Shown here one piece after another: positions 9,367 to 18,078 of a DNA stretch of 64,000 bases. The notes below the pieces were generated by a model, which did not search any database, was not told where the DNA came from, and worked only from the letters and a program-made list of their open reading frames with translations. Where the stretch lies: contig NZ_JAHBAH010000001.1 of NCBI RefSeq assembly GCF_020510425.1, positions 124,001 through 188,000 on the forward strand, in the 5' to 3' direction. A program made the translations under genes and the position numbers. Each line of letters opens with the position of its first letter. The stretch's first letter is position 1. The stretch is from Quatrionicoccus australiensis (GTDB taxonomy: Bacteria; Pseudomonadota; Gammaproteobacteria; Burkholderiales; Rhodocyclaceae).

Positions 9367-10650
9367 TTAGCCGCCAGTCCGCTCGGCCTGCGCTCGCTCA
9401 CTCAGCCGGCGCTGCATCTCATCGAGCGGCAGAGCAAAATCGAACATTTTTTCGAGTTGACCGAGCAGAGGCATCAACTGCAGACCAGCCTGCCCAAGAC
9501 AGGAAGCCATGAGCTCGGGTGACGCTTCAGCCAGTACGCTCTGCAGGCGCCCGAGAAAAACGTCCTGAGCGCCGAACAACTGGTCGGGAGCGGGATCACC
9601 GGAGATGACGCGATTGCCGCCGGCTGCCATTGCCGCAGCCAGCCGTTCGCGCGCCAGCTGCAGCAGATCCGTTTCGCTTGCCGCAGCCCCCTCCTCCGGC
9701 AAGGCCGCAACACCGACGCTGACGGTCAGGTCAACGCGCTGCCCGCGTACCGAAATCTGGGCCGCCGCCAGGGCCTTGCAAACACGACTGGAAAAACTCG
9801 TGCATAGCGTCCGATTGGTCTGCGTCGCAAGGATGGCGATCTGCCCCGGCGCCAGTCGGGCGATACTGTCCTCGCCGCGAATCTTGTTGGCCAGCATGGC
9901 TGAAACCTTGCGCACCACCCGTTCGGCAAGTTCCACTCCGTAGCTTGCGAGCAGCCTGTCGTAGCCATCCAGGCCAAAGACCAGCACCCCGGCAGCACTG
10001 GTCACCGGCAGTTGCCGCAAACACTCGGCGAACCTGTCCGGGCTCAGCAAATCGGTACTGCGGCCGCTACGGCCCCCCCCCTCGTGGGCGACATCATGCA
10101 ATCCGGCGAGGAGCCCAACCTGCCCCATGATGTCGGTTGCCCCGGTGATGCTGCGCTCACCGGTGTAAGGACGGGCCGATTCATCTGCCGACGCGACAGC
10201 GGCAGCTTGCCCCGGTGCGAGGGAGTCAAACCCGAGCGGAGATTGGCGCCGATCTTCGGCAAGGTACGCCTGACCGAGCAGATGGTTGAGCAATGCAGCC
10301 ATCTCGGCTGGCGGCAAGTGCTTGGGGATGAAATCGGTCACCCCGCGCTGGCTGGCAGCGAGTTTTTCCTGGGCGGAGCAAGACTCGGAAACGACCATGA
10401 AAAACGGCATGCGATTGAGGCGACACAGCTTGTTTTCACGGATCTGCTCGACCAGTTCCAGCGCATCCAGCTTGGCCAGATGCCCACCCGAAATAACGGC
10501 GACGATGGAACTGTCGAGGACAAGCGTCTGCCAGGCCGACTCGCCATCGGCATCCTCGCAAACCTTGAAATGTCCCTTCAGATATCTGGCCAGCGACGCC
10601 CGGGTGACCCGTGACGCATCGACGATCAGAACCTTCTGCAACTTTGTCAT
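9367..10650 (-). CDS. Degenerate receiver-GGDEF protein
   Basis: A 427-residue cytoplasmic protein. Residues 1 to about 125 have a receiver fold (VLIVDASRVTRASL, later TDFIPKHLPPAEM with the conserved Lys), but the second pocket acid is Ala and the phosphoacceptor position reads VISGG instead of an Asp-containing motif. Residues of about 190-350 have a GGDEF-like fold (GVLVFGLDGYDRL, VSVGVAALPE), but the signature is replaced by RLAPGQIAIL. Both active sites therefore look inactive, so it more likely acts as a binding or scaffold protein than as an enzyme (inference). It stands alone on the minus strand. Confidence 0.85.
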   Translation of the reverse strand: MTKLQKVLIVDASRVTRASLARYLKGHFKVCEDADGESAWQTLVLDSSIVAVISGGHLAKLDALELVEQIRENKLCRLNRMPFFMVVSESCSAQEKLAASQRGVTDFIPKHLPPAEMAALLNHLLGQAYLAEDRRQSPLGFDSLAPGQAAAVASADESARPYTGERSITGATDIMGQVGLLAGLHDVAHEGGGRSGRSTDLLSPDRFAECLRQLPVTSAAGVLVFGLDGYDRLLASYGVELAERVVRKVSAMLANKIRGEDSIARLAPGQIAILATQTNRTLCTSFSSRVCKALAAAQISVRGQRVDLTVSVGVAALPEEGAAASETDLLQLARERLAAAMAAGGNRVISGDPAPDQLFGAQDVFLGRLQSVLAEASPELMASCLGQAGLQLMPLLGQLEKMFDFALPLDEMQRRLSERAQAERTGG

Positions 10651-10875
10651 GGTGCTTTCGTAGCAGAGAATGCCTGACTGGCACCCTCCAGTATATGACT
10701 AAAGGAATACGGCAGTTTAGTCCAATTTTGCGAAGAAAGGTAAATCCAGAATGCATTTACCTTTCTTTACACAACATCAACAAGGCTTGCCGTGACTCGC
10801 TCCCAAAGCACTTGCCAGCAAGGAAAAACTCAGCCATAGTGCGCCTTCGATTTTCAGCCCCAACCCGAATCTGCC

Positions 10876-10989
10876 ATGACCAACGCCCGCCACTTCCGCC
10901 CCAGCCCTGCCCGTGCAGTGCCGGCTGTTGTCGTCCGCGTAGTCGTCATCGTAGGCGTCGTTACAGACACGCCGTCGCGGATCGGGTAG
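10876..10989 (+). CDS. ivbL: Valine-rich leader peptide of the ilvBN attenuator
   Basis: A 37-codon ORF upstream of ilvB contains ten Val and an Ile codon, nine of these Val in the stretch AVVVRVVVIVGVV (residues 17-29). E. coli IvbL has a very similar VVVVRVVVVV stretch after a Pro/Ala-rich segment, and this peptide has PSPARAVPA in the same place. A terminator follows 23 bases after the stop. Low charged Val-tRNA would stall the ribosome in the Val run and prevent termination. No strong Shine-Dalgarno is visible. Confidence 0.85.
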   Translation: MTNARHFRPSPARAVPAVVVRVVVIVGVVTDTPSRIG

Positions 10990-11011
10990 CAGAAACAGCA
11001 CAGACTTCCCC

Positions 11012-11048
11012 AAACCCCGCCGGCGCAAACCGGCGGGGTTTTGTTTTT
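11012..11048 (+). terminator. ilvBN attenuator terminator
   Basis: CCCCGCCGG (11015-11023) pairs with CCGGCGGGG (11030-11038), extended by AAA/TTT, and is followed by TTTTGTTTTT. It lies between the leader peptide and ilvB, 42 bases before the ilvB start, as expected for a transcription attenuator. I could not resolve the competing antiterminator with confidence. Confidence 0.88.
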
Positions 11049-11089
11049 GGAGCCCGCCGGTTGTGCCACCAACCAGCAAGGAGTACTCC

Positions 11090-12760
11090 ATGACAGAAAC
11101 CCTGACCGGTGCCCAGATCACCATCCGCCTGCTCGAACGCCAAGGCATCCGCACGGTCGCCGGCATTCCCGGCGGCGCCATCCTGCCCATTTACGACGCC
11201 CTCGGGCAGTCGACCGTCATCCACCACGTGCTCGCCCGCCACGAACAGGGCGCCGGTTTCATGGCCCAGGGCATGGCGCGGGTCAGCAGCCTGCCCGCCG
11301 TCTGCCTCGCCTCTTCCGGCCCGGGCGCGACCAACCTGCTGACCGCAATCGCCGACGCCAAGCTCGACTCGATCCCGCTCGTCGCGATCACCGGCCAGGT
11401 GCCGCGTGCCATGATCGGCACCGATGCCTTTCAGGAAGTCGACACCTACGGCCTGTCGATCCCGATCACCAAGCACAACTTCCTGGTGACTTCAGCCGCA
11501 GAACTGCTCGACGTCATTCCACGCGCCTTCGAGATCGCCGCCTCGGGCCGCCCCGGCCCGGTGCTGATCGATATTCCCAAGGATGTGCAGACGCAGGCCA
11601 TCGAAGTCAGCGACTGGCCGGCACCGAGCACCGCCCTGCCCGCTGTGCCGGCAGCGGCGGAGCAGATCGCCGCAGCTGCCGCGATGATCAACGCAGCGCA
11701 GCGCCCGATCCTCTATCTCGGCGGCGGCGTCGTGCATTCCGGTGCATCGCGCCGGGCGGTCGACCTCGCTGAAAAGGCCAATTTGCCGACCGTGATGACC
11801 CTGATGGCACTCGGCACGATGCCGGTCGATCATCCGCTGTCGCTCGGCATGCTCGGCATGCACGCGGCCCGCTACACCAATCTGGCGCTCGACGAATGCG
11901 ACCTGCTGATCGCCGTCGGCGCCCGCTTCGACGACCGCGCGACGGGCAAGGTGGCGGCCTTCTGCAGCCAGGCGAAGATCATCCACATCGACATCGACCC
12001 GGCCGAACTCGACAAGATCAAGACGGCGCACCTCGCCATCGGTGCCGATGTCGGCGAAGCATTAACGCAGTTGCTGCCGGCGGTGGCCGAAAACACCCGA
12101 AAAAACTGGGTCGACCGGGTAGACGCCCTGCGCAGCGAATTTCCCCTGCACATGCCGGAGGCCGCCAACCCGCGCACGCATTTCGGTCTGATCCGCGCCG
12201 TCGCTGCCAGCCTCGACAACGACGCGATCATCGCCACCGACGTCGGCCAGCACCAGATGTGGGTGGCGCAGGCCTATCCGCTGCGCCGGCCGCGCCAGTG
12301 GCTGACCTCGGGCGGCCTCGGGACGATGGGTTTCGGCGTGCCGGCGGCGATCGGCGCCGCGCTCGCCGAACCGCAGCGCACCGTGGTCTGCTTCACCGGC
12401 GACGGCTCGATCATGATGAACATCCAGGAACTGGTGACCGCCGCCGAGGAAAACGTGAACCTGAAAATCGTGCTCATGGACAACGCCTCGCTCGGCCTGG
12501 TGCACCAGCAGCAGACGCTGTTCTACGGCGAGCGCCTGTTCGCCTCGCAATTCAAGGTGACGCCCGACTTCATCAAGGTCGCCCAGGGCCTCGGCATCGC
12601 AGCGGTCGACCTCGATCTGGCAACCGATCCTGTGGCTGCGCTGCAGGAAGCCATCGCCCGCCCCGGCCCCTGCCTGATCCACGCCAGCATCGATGTCGAG
12701 CAGAAGGTCTATCCCATGGTGCCGCCGGGCGCCGCCAACCGTGAAATGATCGGAGCCTGA
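11090..12760 (+). CDS. ilvB: Acetohydroxyacid synthase I large subunit
   Basis: A 556-residue thiamine-diphosphate enzyme that condenses two pyruvates to acetolactate, or pyruvate and 2-oxobutyrate to acetohydroxybutyrate, in branched-chain amino acid synthesis. It matches E. coli IlvB along its length: RHEQGAGFMAQGMAR with the catalytic Glu, PGATNLLTAIADAKLDSIPL, FQEVDTYGLSIPITKHN, and the ThDP-binding GDGSIMMNIQELVTAAEENVN region. It ends in YPMVPPGAANREMIG, as AHAS I does. The ATG at 11090 has AAGGAG at the right distance. AHAS I in this group is unusual because a valine-regulated AHAS III type is the norm. Confidence 0.96.
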   Translation: MTETLTGAQITIRLLERQGIRTVAGIPGGAILPIYDALGQSTVIHHVLARHEQGAGFMAQGMARVSSLPAVCLASSGPGATNLLTAIADAKLDSIPLVAITGQVPRAMIGTDAFQEVDTYGLSIPITKHNFLVTSAAELLDVIPRAFEIAASGRPGPVLIDIPKDVQTQAIEVSDWPAPSTALPAVPAAAEQIAAAAAMINAAQRPILYLGGGVVHSGASRRAVDLAEKANLPTVMTLMALGTMPVDHPLSLGMLGMHAARYTNLALDECDLLIAVGARFDDRATGKVAAFCSQAKIIHIDIDPAELDKIKTAHLAIGADVGEALTQLLPAVAENTRKNWVDRVDALRSEFPLHMPEAANPRTHFGLIRAVAASLDNDAIIATDVGQHQMWVAQAYPLRRPRQWLTSGGLGTMGFGVPAAIGAALAEPQRTVVCFTGDGSIMMNIQELVTAAEENVNLKIVLMDNASLGLVHQQQTLFYGERLFASQFKVTPDFIKVAQGLGIAAVDLDLATDPVAALQEAIARPGPCLIHASIDVEQKVYPMVPPGAANREMIGA

Positions 12761-12761
12761 A

Positions 12762-13073
12762 ATGAACGCCAGCAACCGCAACGAACAAACCGCCCTCGCC
12801 CGCGCCGTGCTCGAAATCGACGTCAATAACCATCCCGGCGTGATGTCGCACGTCGTCGGCCTGTTTTCCCGGCGCACCTACAACGTCGAAGGCATTCTCT
12901 GCCTGCCGGTGGAGGATGGCACGCGCAGCCGCATCTGGCTGCTGCTCAACGAAGACCAGCGCCTGGCACAGGTCATCAAGCAGGCGGAAAAACTCGAGGA
13001 TGTGATCGCCGTGCGCCGCCACCATGCCGAGCATGCGGTATTCAGCCAACTCGAGGAGTTTTTCCGACCCTGA
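12762..13073 (+). CDS. ilvN: Acetohydroxyacid synthase I small regulatory subunit
   Basis: A 103-residue protein made of a single ACT domain (ILEI-type LEIDVNNHPGVMSHVVGLFSRRTYNVEGILCLPVEDG). It is the short IlvN type that goes with AHAS I, not the about 160-residue IlvH. It binds valine and confers feedback inhibition on IlvB. The start codon follows the ilvB stop by one base, so the two are translationally coupled. Confidence 0.95.
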   Translation: MNASNRNEQTALARAVLEIDVNNHPGVMSHVVGLFSRRTYNVEGILCLPVEDGTRSRIWLLLNEDQRLAQVIKQAEKLEDVIAVRRHHAEHAVFSQLEEFFRP

Positions 13074-13076
13074 CGC

Positions 13077-13114
13077 GATGAAGGCGACATCCGTTTTAGA
13101 ATGTCGCCTTCATC
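13077..13114. terminator. Perfect hairpin after ilvN
   Basis: GATGAAGGCGACAT (13077-13090) and ATGTCGCCTTCATC (13101-13114) form a perfect 14-bp stem around a ten-base loop containing TTTT. No U tract follows on the plus strand, so it may protect the ilvBN mRNA 3' end or act with Rho rather than be a strict intrinsic terminator. Confidence 0.6.
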
Positions 13115-13132
13115 ACCGACCGGAAAATCACC

Positions 13133-13678
13133 TTGGATACGTTGTCCTTCGACTGGCCGCAAAGCGCCGCAGCACTCGTTGCACACGCCGAGCGGCGCAG
13201 TGACCTGGCCCGCCTGATCATGGCCGGCACCTCGCATGTCGATTCCTGGCTGATCGAAAACCGCATCCTGCCCGTGCTGCGCGAAAAGCAGCCGGGTCGG
13301 CTGGTTTTTTCCTCGTGCTGTCATGGCGATGGCGAACGCAGGGCAACGCTGATCCCGCTTCCCGACGGCAGCGCCTTCGCCTGCGATGCGAGCGGCCGCT
13401 GGTCGGCCCTGGATGCGAGCGCCGCCCGGCATGAAATCGGCCATCTCGGTTACCGCTTTGCGCCCGGCAATCACTGGCAGCACGGCTTTGCCGCCCATAT
13501 CGAAAACGCGAACGGCACACTGCAGCCGGCCTCACCGGAACAAGCCGCGCACTTCTGGGAAGAGATTACCGGCCAACGGCCACAGGGATTTTCAGACGGT
13601 GCGGTGGACCAGATCGAGGCGCTCGGCCTCGATGTTATTGAGCGACTGTTCAGTACCCAGGGCCATCTCGGGCTCTAG
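13133..13678 (+). CDS. Hypothetical protein, 181 aa
   Basis: No family is recognised. It is a soluble, Trp- and His-containing protein with features such as [18 protein letters not shown] and [23 protein letters not shown]; no signal peptide or membrane segment. The best start is a TTG at 13133 with GGAAAA upstream; no ATG is available before residue 30. Codon use is like that of neighbours. Its stop overlaps that of the convergent def gene by four bases (CTAG). Confidence 0.6.
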   Translation: MDTLSFDWPQSAAALVAHAERRSDLARLIMAGTSHVDSWLIENRILPVLREKQPGRLVFSSCCHGDGERRATLIPLPDGSAFACDASGRWSALDASAARHEIGHLGYRFAPGNHWQHGFAAHIENANGTLQPASPEQAAHFWEEITGQRPQGFSDGAVDQIEALGLDVIERLFSTQGHLGL

Positions 13679-14196
13679 GGCAGTTCGGGAAACAGCACCT
13701 CGGTGTAGCCAAAGCGCGTCAGGTCGCGCATCCGGGTCGGATACAGACGGCCGATCAGATGATCGCATTCATGCTGCACGACGCGGGCATGAAAACCATC
13801 AACCGTGCGATCGATGGCGATCCCGTCGGCATCAAAGCCTTGATAACGGATGCGTGCATGACGCGGCACTTCGCCGCGCAGGCCGGGCACCGACAAACAG
13901 CCTTCCCAGGCCGACTCCTCGCTGTCTCCCAGTGGAGTGATCAGCGGATTGATCAGGATGGTTTGCGGCACGGCACCGGCATCCGGATAACGCTCGCTGG
14001 CGTCGAAACCGAAGATCACCAGTTGCAGGCCGACGCCAATCTGCGGCGCCGCCAACCCGACTCCGCCGGCGGCGCGCATGGTGTCGAACATATCCTCAAT
14101 CAAGGCCTGCAAGGCCGGCGTCGCAAAGTCGCGGACCGGTTGCGCGACCTGCAGCAGACGCGGATCGCCCATGCGGAGAATGTTGCGTATCGTCAT
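13675..14196 (-). CDS. def: Peptide deformylase
   Basis: A 173-residue metalloenzyme that removes the formyl group from nascent protein N-termini. All three family motifs are present: [18 protein letters not shown] (Cys metal ligand) and QHECDHLIG (two His ligands and the catalytic Glu). The length matches bacterial Def. It stands alone, not with fmt, so it may be a second, dispersed deformylase. It overlaps the end of the convergent hypothetical gene. Confidence 0.95.
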   Translation of the reverse strand: MTIRNILRMGDPRLLQVAQPVRDFATPALQALIEDMFDTMRAAGGVGLAAPQIGVGLQLVIFGFDASERYPDAGAVPQTILINPLITPLGDSEESAWEGCLSVPGLRGEVPRHARIRYQGFDADGIAIDRTVDGFHARVVQHECDHLIGRLYPTRMRDLTRFGYTEVLFPELP

Positions 14197-14238
14197 TTAG
14201 CTCCCCCATTCCTGGCAAGCACTACCGGGAAACAGCGT

Positions 14239-15801
14239 TCAAACCTTGACCAGTTCGTACAGCCCGGCATCTTCCTGCACGATATGCCTGACCAGCCAAT
14301 TACGCAGATAGATCAGGACCTCGAACTGCGCAGTCAGCGGGTTGTTGTGCAACTCTTCATAGAAGCCCTGCAAGCGGTCTTCAAATGCATGATGCTGGTG
14401 CTGCTGGACAGCAATGGCAGCGTAGCCATAGTGCGCCATCATCCGCTCCTCGGCCCGGAAATGCACCTGGGCATACTGACTCAACGCTTTCAGGACGCGG
14501 GCCACCTCACTTGCCCCCCGCTTCTGCGAAACGATTTCAAAGAGGTCATTGGTCAGATCGAACAGATAGCGATGATGCTCGTCGATGACATCGATACCGA
14601 CGCTCAGGCTGCCCTCCCAGCGCACCCAGTCTGACTGCGTGGACGGCACCACTGGCAGATCGAGAACCTGGTTAGGGTCGATGATTTCATCGCGGTACAG
14701 TTGGCGAATACGCAGGATTTCCGGCATTGCCACGTCAAAGGCAACCACCACCTGCGGATCGAAATGCGATCCGGCCTGCTGGCGCACCCAGGCGGCAGCC
14801 TCCTCGACCGGCCACGGATTCTTGTAGGGCCGCGCCGATGTCAGTGCGTCGAACACGTCGGCGACGGCACAGATCCGCGCCAGCAGGGGGATTTCCTCAC
14901 CCTTCAGCCCTTCCGGATAGCCGTTGCCATCCCAGTGTTCATGGTGACTGGCAGCAATTTCCTTGGCCGTCTGGATCAGGGTATCGGTTCCGGTCAGCAG
15001 ACGCGAACCGATCTCGGTATGCGTCTTCATGATGGTGAACTCGTCCGTACTCAGGCGGCCGGGTTTGAGCAGGATGGCGTCGGGAATGCCGATCTTGCCG
15101 ACATCGTGCATCGGCGCGCAGACCGCCAGCAGATCGCGCATTTCCTGTGGCAGCCCCATGGCCTTGGCGATGCTGGTCGAAAAATGCGTCATCCGCATGA
15201 TGTGCATGCCGGTTTCGTTGTCGCGATATTCCGAAGCCGCCCCCAGGCGCCGGATGGCATCGGTACGCGCCTCTTCCAGTTCAACCTCGCGTACGCGCAG
15301 CGTCTCGTTGATGATGCAGCGCGAGACCAAGACGGAAAGCGCACCGGCCAGATCGGTCATGAACTCGCTTTCAACGGCATCGGCCTGCCACTCGGGATCG
15401 ATGAAGAGCAGGACGCGGCCCAAGGGCTTGCCCTGGTTGCGCAGGGGCAGGACAAAACAAGCCGCAGCGTCGGGCGCAGCCACGGACTGATAAGGATGGA
15501 AGCGGCTTGCCGCCGTGACGAAGGCCTGGCCGACATCGCCCTGGCCGGCGTAAGGGTCGGCACGCGAGAGCGCCGAGTTCTCCCAGACCGGAGGCAAACC
15601 GAACTGGGCGACCTGGGTCAGTCCGCCGCGGGAGTTGTTGAGCAGGATGGCACTGCGTGCCTCGACCCGGATTCCCGGCAAGCTGATCAACAGATCGAAA
15701 AGCTTTGCCAGCATGTGGTCGAGATCGACATCGGCTCCGCCCAGCTTGGTCAATTCGAAAACCAGCCGGCTGATTGCCAGGATTTCCTGATCCTTATCCA
15801 T
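14239..15801 (-). CDS. GAF - HD-GYP - hemerythrin protein (c-di-GMP phosphodiesterase)
   Basis: A 520-residue soluble protein with a GAF-like sensor (about 20-180), an HD-GYP domain (about 185-375; HDVGKIGIPD, HHEHWDGNGYPEGL, ARICAVADVFDALT) and a C-terminal bacteriohemerythrin domain (about 390-520; IDEHHRYLF, HFRAEERMMAHYGY, HQHHAFEDRL, HIVQEDAGL). The catalytic HD and GYP residues and the di-iron ligands are all visible. It probably hydrolyses c-di-GMP in response to oxygen or redox state sensed by the hemerythrin di-iron site (inference from known hemerythrin-linked c-di-GMP enzymes). Confidence 0.93.
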   Translation of the reverse strand: MDKDQEILAISRLVFELTKLGGADVDLDHMLAKLFDLLISLPGIRVEARSAILLNNSRGGLTQVAQFGLPPVWENSALSRADPYAGQGDVGQAFVTAASRFHPYQSVAAPDAAACFVLPLRNQGKPLGRVLLFIDPEWQADAVESEFMTDLAGALSVLVSRCIINETLRVREVELEEARTDAIRRLGAASEYRDNETGMHIMRMTHFSTSIAKAMGLPQEMRDLLAVCAPMHDVGKIGIPDAILLKPGRLSTDEFTIMKTHTEIGSRLLTGTDTLIQTAKEIAASHHEHWDGNGYPEGLKGEEIPLLARICAVADVFDALTSARPYKNPWPVEEAAAWVRQQAGSHFDPQVVVAFDVAMPEILRIRQLYRDEIIDPNQVLDLPVVPSTQSDWVRWEGSLSVGIDVIDEHHRYLFDLTNDLFEIVSQKRGASEVARVLKALSQYAQVHFRAEERMMAHYGYAAIAVQQHQHHAFEDRLQGFYEELHNNPLTAQFEVLIYLRNWLVRHIVQEDAGLYELVKV

Positions 15802-15917
15802 CGTCTGCCTTCGGCATCCCTTTAAAACAAGGGCGGTATCCTACCTTCAGGAAAACCGGCTTCCCATGGACCAAAGTCCAATCGCACCACAAAAAGTGAA
15901 GTTTTTGCGACCTTGTG

Positions 15918-16745
15918 TCAGCAAGCGCGCCCGCCGCTCATCCGGGAGAAACCGAAGCCGTCGCCGGACGACGTAGGCAGGATGCAAATGGTCATCGCCA
16001 GCGAACGCGCCGACTTGTCGATATCGGCCGGGAAAGGCGCAAACGGGATCGAGCGCTCGACCACCGACCGAATGAAGGCGATTTCCGCCGCCTGGTCGCC
16101 GGCATTGAGCACCGTGAAGGATTTCAGCGTGCCGTCCGGGTTCAGGCGAAACTGCACCGCGGCCGGCCGGACGCCCTTGCTGCGCGGATCGTTCTTGACG
16201 AAGGCCGAACTGCGGTTGAGACGGCGGATCAGGCCATCTACGTACATTTCCAGGCTGAACGGATCGGGCTGTGCCGCGTTCGGACGCAATTCCAGAGTTG
16301 CCGTGCCGGCCTCATCCTGACGCGCCAGTTGCCGCGCTTCGTCGCGCGCCATGGCGAGCGAGCGCTGCGCCAGTGTCGGCCGGGGAGCGGCCTTGGCCTC
16401 GCTGGCCAGCCCCTCAAGGAAGTTGTTCATGTCGGCTTTCTCGGCCGCCGACCATTTCGGGCTGGGTGCTACCGCGCGACCGCCCGGCTTTTGCGTCGTC
16501 AACAGACGTTGACCGGTCGGCTTGCGCTCCGTTTTTCTCGCCTGCAACGGTATTTCCGGAACCTCACTCGGTCGAACCGGCTGGCGCGGCGCAAGACTGG
16601 CCTCAAGCCGCGGCAGGCTTTTTTCGCCGGACGGGTCGCTGTGCGGAACGAGCAGCACCAGGGCGTGGATCAATACCGAAACGGCGATTGCCCACAGCGG
16701 TGCGCGCCGATGGAAAGAAAAGTCCTGAAGAAGCATCGGCGGCAT
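15918..16745 (-). CDS. TonB-like energy-transducer family protein
   Basis: A 275-residue protein with a short cytoplasmic N-terminus, one membrane segment (about 18-34, PLWAIAVSVLIHALVLLVPH), a basic and Pro-rich periplasmic stretch, and a C-terminal domain with VQFRLNPDGTLKSFTVLNAGDQAAEIAFIRSVVERSIPFAPFP. The end resembles the TonB/TolA C-terminal fold. No exbB or exbD lies next to it, so its partner is unknown. The start may be this ATG or one three codons later. Confidence 0.7.
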   Translation of the reverse strand: MPPMLLQDFSFHRRAPLWAIAVSVLIHALVLLVPHSDPSGEKSLPRLEASLAPRQPVRPSEVPEIPLQARKTERKPTGQRLLTTQKPGGRAVAPSPKWSAAEKADMNNFLEGLASEAKAAPRPTLAQRSLAMARDEARQLARQDEAGTATLELRPNAAQPDPFSLEMYVDGLIRRLNRSSAFVKNDPRSKGVRPAAVQFRLNPDGTLKSFTVLNAGDQAAEIAFIRSVVERSIPFAPFPADIDKSARSLAMTICILPTSSGDGFGFSRMSGGRAC

Positions 16746-16817
16746 TTTAAGCTACCGAGCTGACAGAAACCCGTCCCGGCAAATGTAAAACCCGGTCAAG
16801 CCGCGTCGCTTGCCGAC

Positions 16818-18008
16818 TCAGGCACAGGCGCGGCGCAGGCCACTCGGCGCCCGGACCAGCGCTTCGCGGACCAACTCGGCAAGGGTTGCCAGCCCCTCGA
16901 TGATCTGCGCTTCGTCGGCATGGCTGAAATTGAGACGCAAGGCACCGCAGGCATTGGGTGCATCCGGACAGAAAGGCTCGCCCGGCATGAAGGCGACGTT
17001 GCGCTCGATGGCGCGCGCCAGCAACGTCCGCGTATCTATCCTCTGCTGCAGTTCGAGCCAGAAAAACAGGCCGCCGGCCGGCACCTGCCAGGTGGCCAGG
17101 CCCTTGAAATTGCGTTCCAGCTCGCGCGCGAACAGGTCGCGCTTTTGCCGGTAGATATCGACGATACGCGTCAGGCGCTCCTCCCGCCCGGCATCCCGCA
17201 ACTGGCCGAGCACGTACCACTGGCTGATCCGGTTGCTGTGCAGGTCAGCGGCCTGCTTCAAACGCACCAGCGGCGTCATCAGGTCGGGCGAAGCGACCAG
17301 GTAACCCAGACGCAGGCCGGGTGCCAGGCTTTTCGAGAAGGAGCCCTGATAGACCCAGGACGCCTTCTGCAGGCGGGCGCAGACCGGGGTGCGTTCGCAG
17401 GGGTCGTAAGCGAGATCGCGGTAGGGATCATCCTCGAACAGCGGTACGCCGAAATCGTCGCAAGCCCGGGCCAGCGCCTCACGCTCGTCGGCGTCGTAGC
17501 AATGCCCGGTCGGGTTCTGGAAGGTCGGGATGGCATAGGCGAAGGCCGGCAGCCGGGCCGCGTCGAAACCGGCATCCTGCAGGCGCGGCGCGAGCGGCGT
17601 GAAACTCGCGCCGAAATAGCGAAAGACCTGCAACGCAGCAAGATAAGTCGGCGATTCGACGGCGACCGGCGTGCCGGCATCGATGAACAGCTTGCCGACC
17701 AGATCAATGCCCTGCTGCGAACCGGAGAGGATCAGGACTTGCGAAGCCGAACATTCAAGACCAAGCGCCGAGAGGTTCTCTGCAATCAGCTTGCGCAATT
17801 GCGGATCGCCCTCGCTCGGCCCGTATTGCAACCATTTGGCCGGCACGTCGGCAAGATTCATGGTGGGAAAGGTTTCCGCCGCCGGCAGGCCGCCGGCAAA
17901 GGAAATCATGCCCGGCCGATCAATCACCGAAAGGATTTCGCGGATCGGCGAGGCTTCGAGATTCGCCACGCGGCGGGAAAAACGCAATGCTGGGCTGGGG
18001 GTATTCAT
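16818..18008 (-). CDS. PLP-dependent aminotransferase (class I/II, LysN/aromatic type)
   Basis: A 396-residue enzyme of the fold-type I aminotransferases related to 2-aminoadipate aminotransferase. Visible features are ISFAGGLPAAETFP, SGSQQGIDLVGKLF, PTFQNPTGHCYD, the cofactor Lys in YQGSFSKSLAPGLRLGY and a C-terminal RLNFSHADE. It lacks the GntR helix-turn-helix of MocR proteins. The substrate is not clear from sequence. It is divergent from a MarR regulator with two inverted repeats between them, so that regulator probably controls it. Confidence 0.9.
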   Translation of the reverse strand: MNTPSPALRFSRRVANLEASPIREILSVIDRPGMISFAGGLPAAETFPTMNLADVPAKWLQYGPSEGDPQLRKLIAENLSALGLECSASQVLILSGSQQGIDLVGKLFIDAGTPVAVESPTYLAALQVFRYFGASFTPLAPRLQDAGFDAARLPAFAYAIPTFQNPTGHCYDADEREALARACDDFGVPLFEDDPYRDLAYDPCERTPVCARLQKASWVYQGSFSKSLAPGLRLGYLVASPDLMTPLVRLKQAADLHSNRISQWYVLGQLRDAGREERLTRIVDIYRQKRDLFARELERNFKGLATWQVPAGGLFFWLELQQRIDTRTLLARAIERNVAFMPGEPFCPDAPNACGALRLNFSHADEAQIIEGLATLAELVREALVRAPSGLRRACA

Positions 18009-18016
18009 CGATTAAC

Positions 18017-18078
18017 GTCAATGCAGTTGACCTATGGACAGCCTAAGCACCCACCCCTATTATGTCAACATGATTGAC
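18017..18078. promoter_or_regulatory. Divergent promoters with two GTCAA-N5-TTGAC operators
   Basis: Two identical inverted repeats lie between the aminotransferase and MarR genes: GTCAATGCAGTTGAC (18017-18031) and GTCAACATGATTGAC (18064-18078), 47 bp between centres. On the plus strand TGGACA (18035-18040) and TATTAT (18058-18063) are 17 bp apart. On the minus strand TTGACA (18068-18063) is followed after 17 bp by TAGGCT. The operators therefore overlap both promoters, as expected for a MarR-type repressor. Confidence 0.75.

Noticed and set aside
13077..13114. Strict intrinsic terminator after ilvN
   Set aside because: The stem is perfect, but no U tract follows on the plus strand, so I list it only as a hairpin with reduced confidence.
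16818..18008. Calling the aminotransferase a MocR regulator
   Set aside because: There is no GntR helix-turn-helix at the N-terminus; the length fits a plain aminotransferase.
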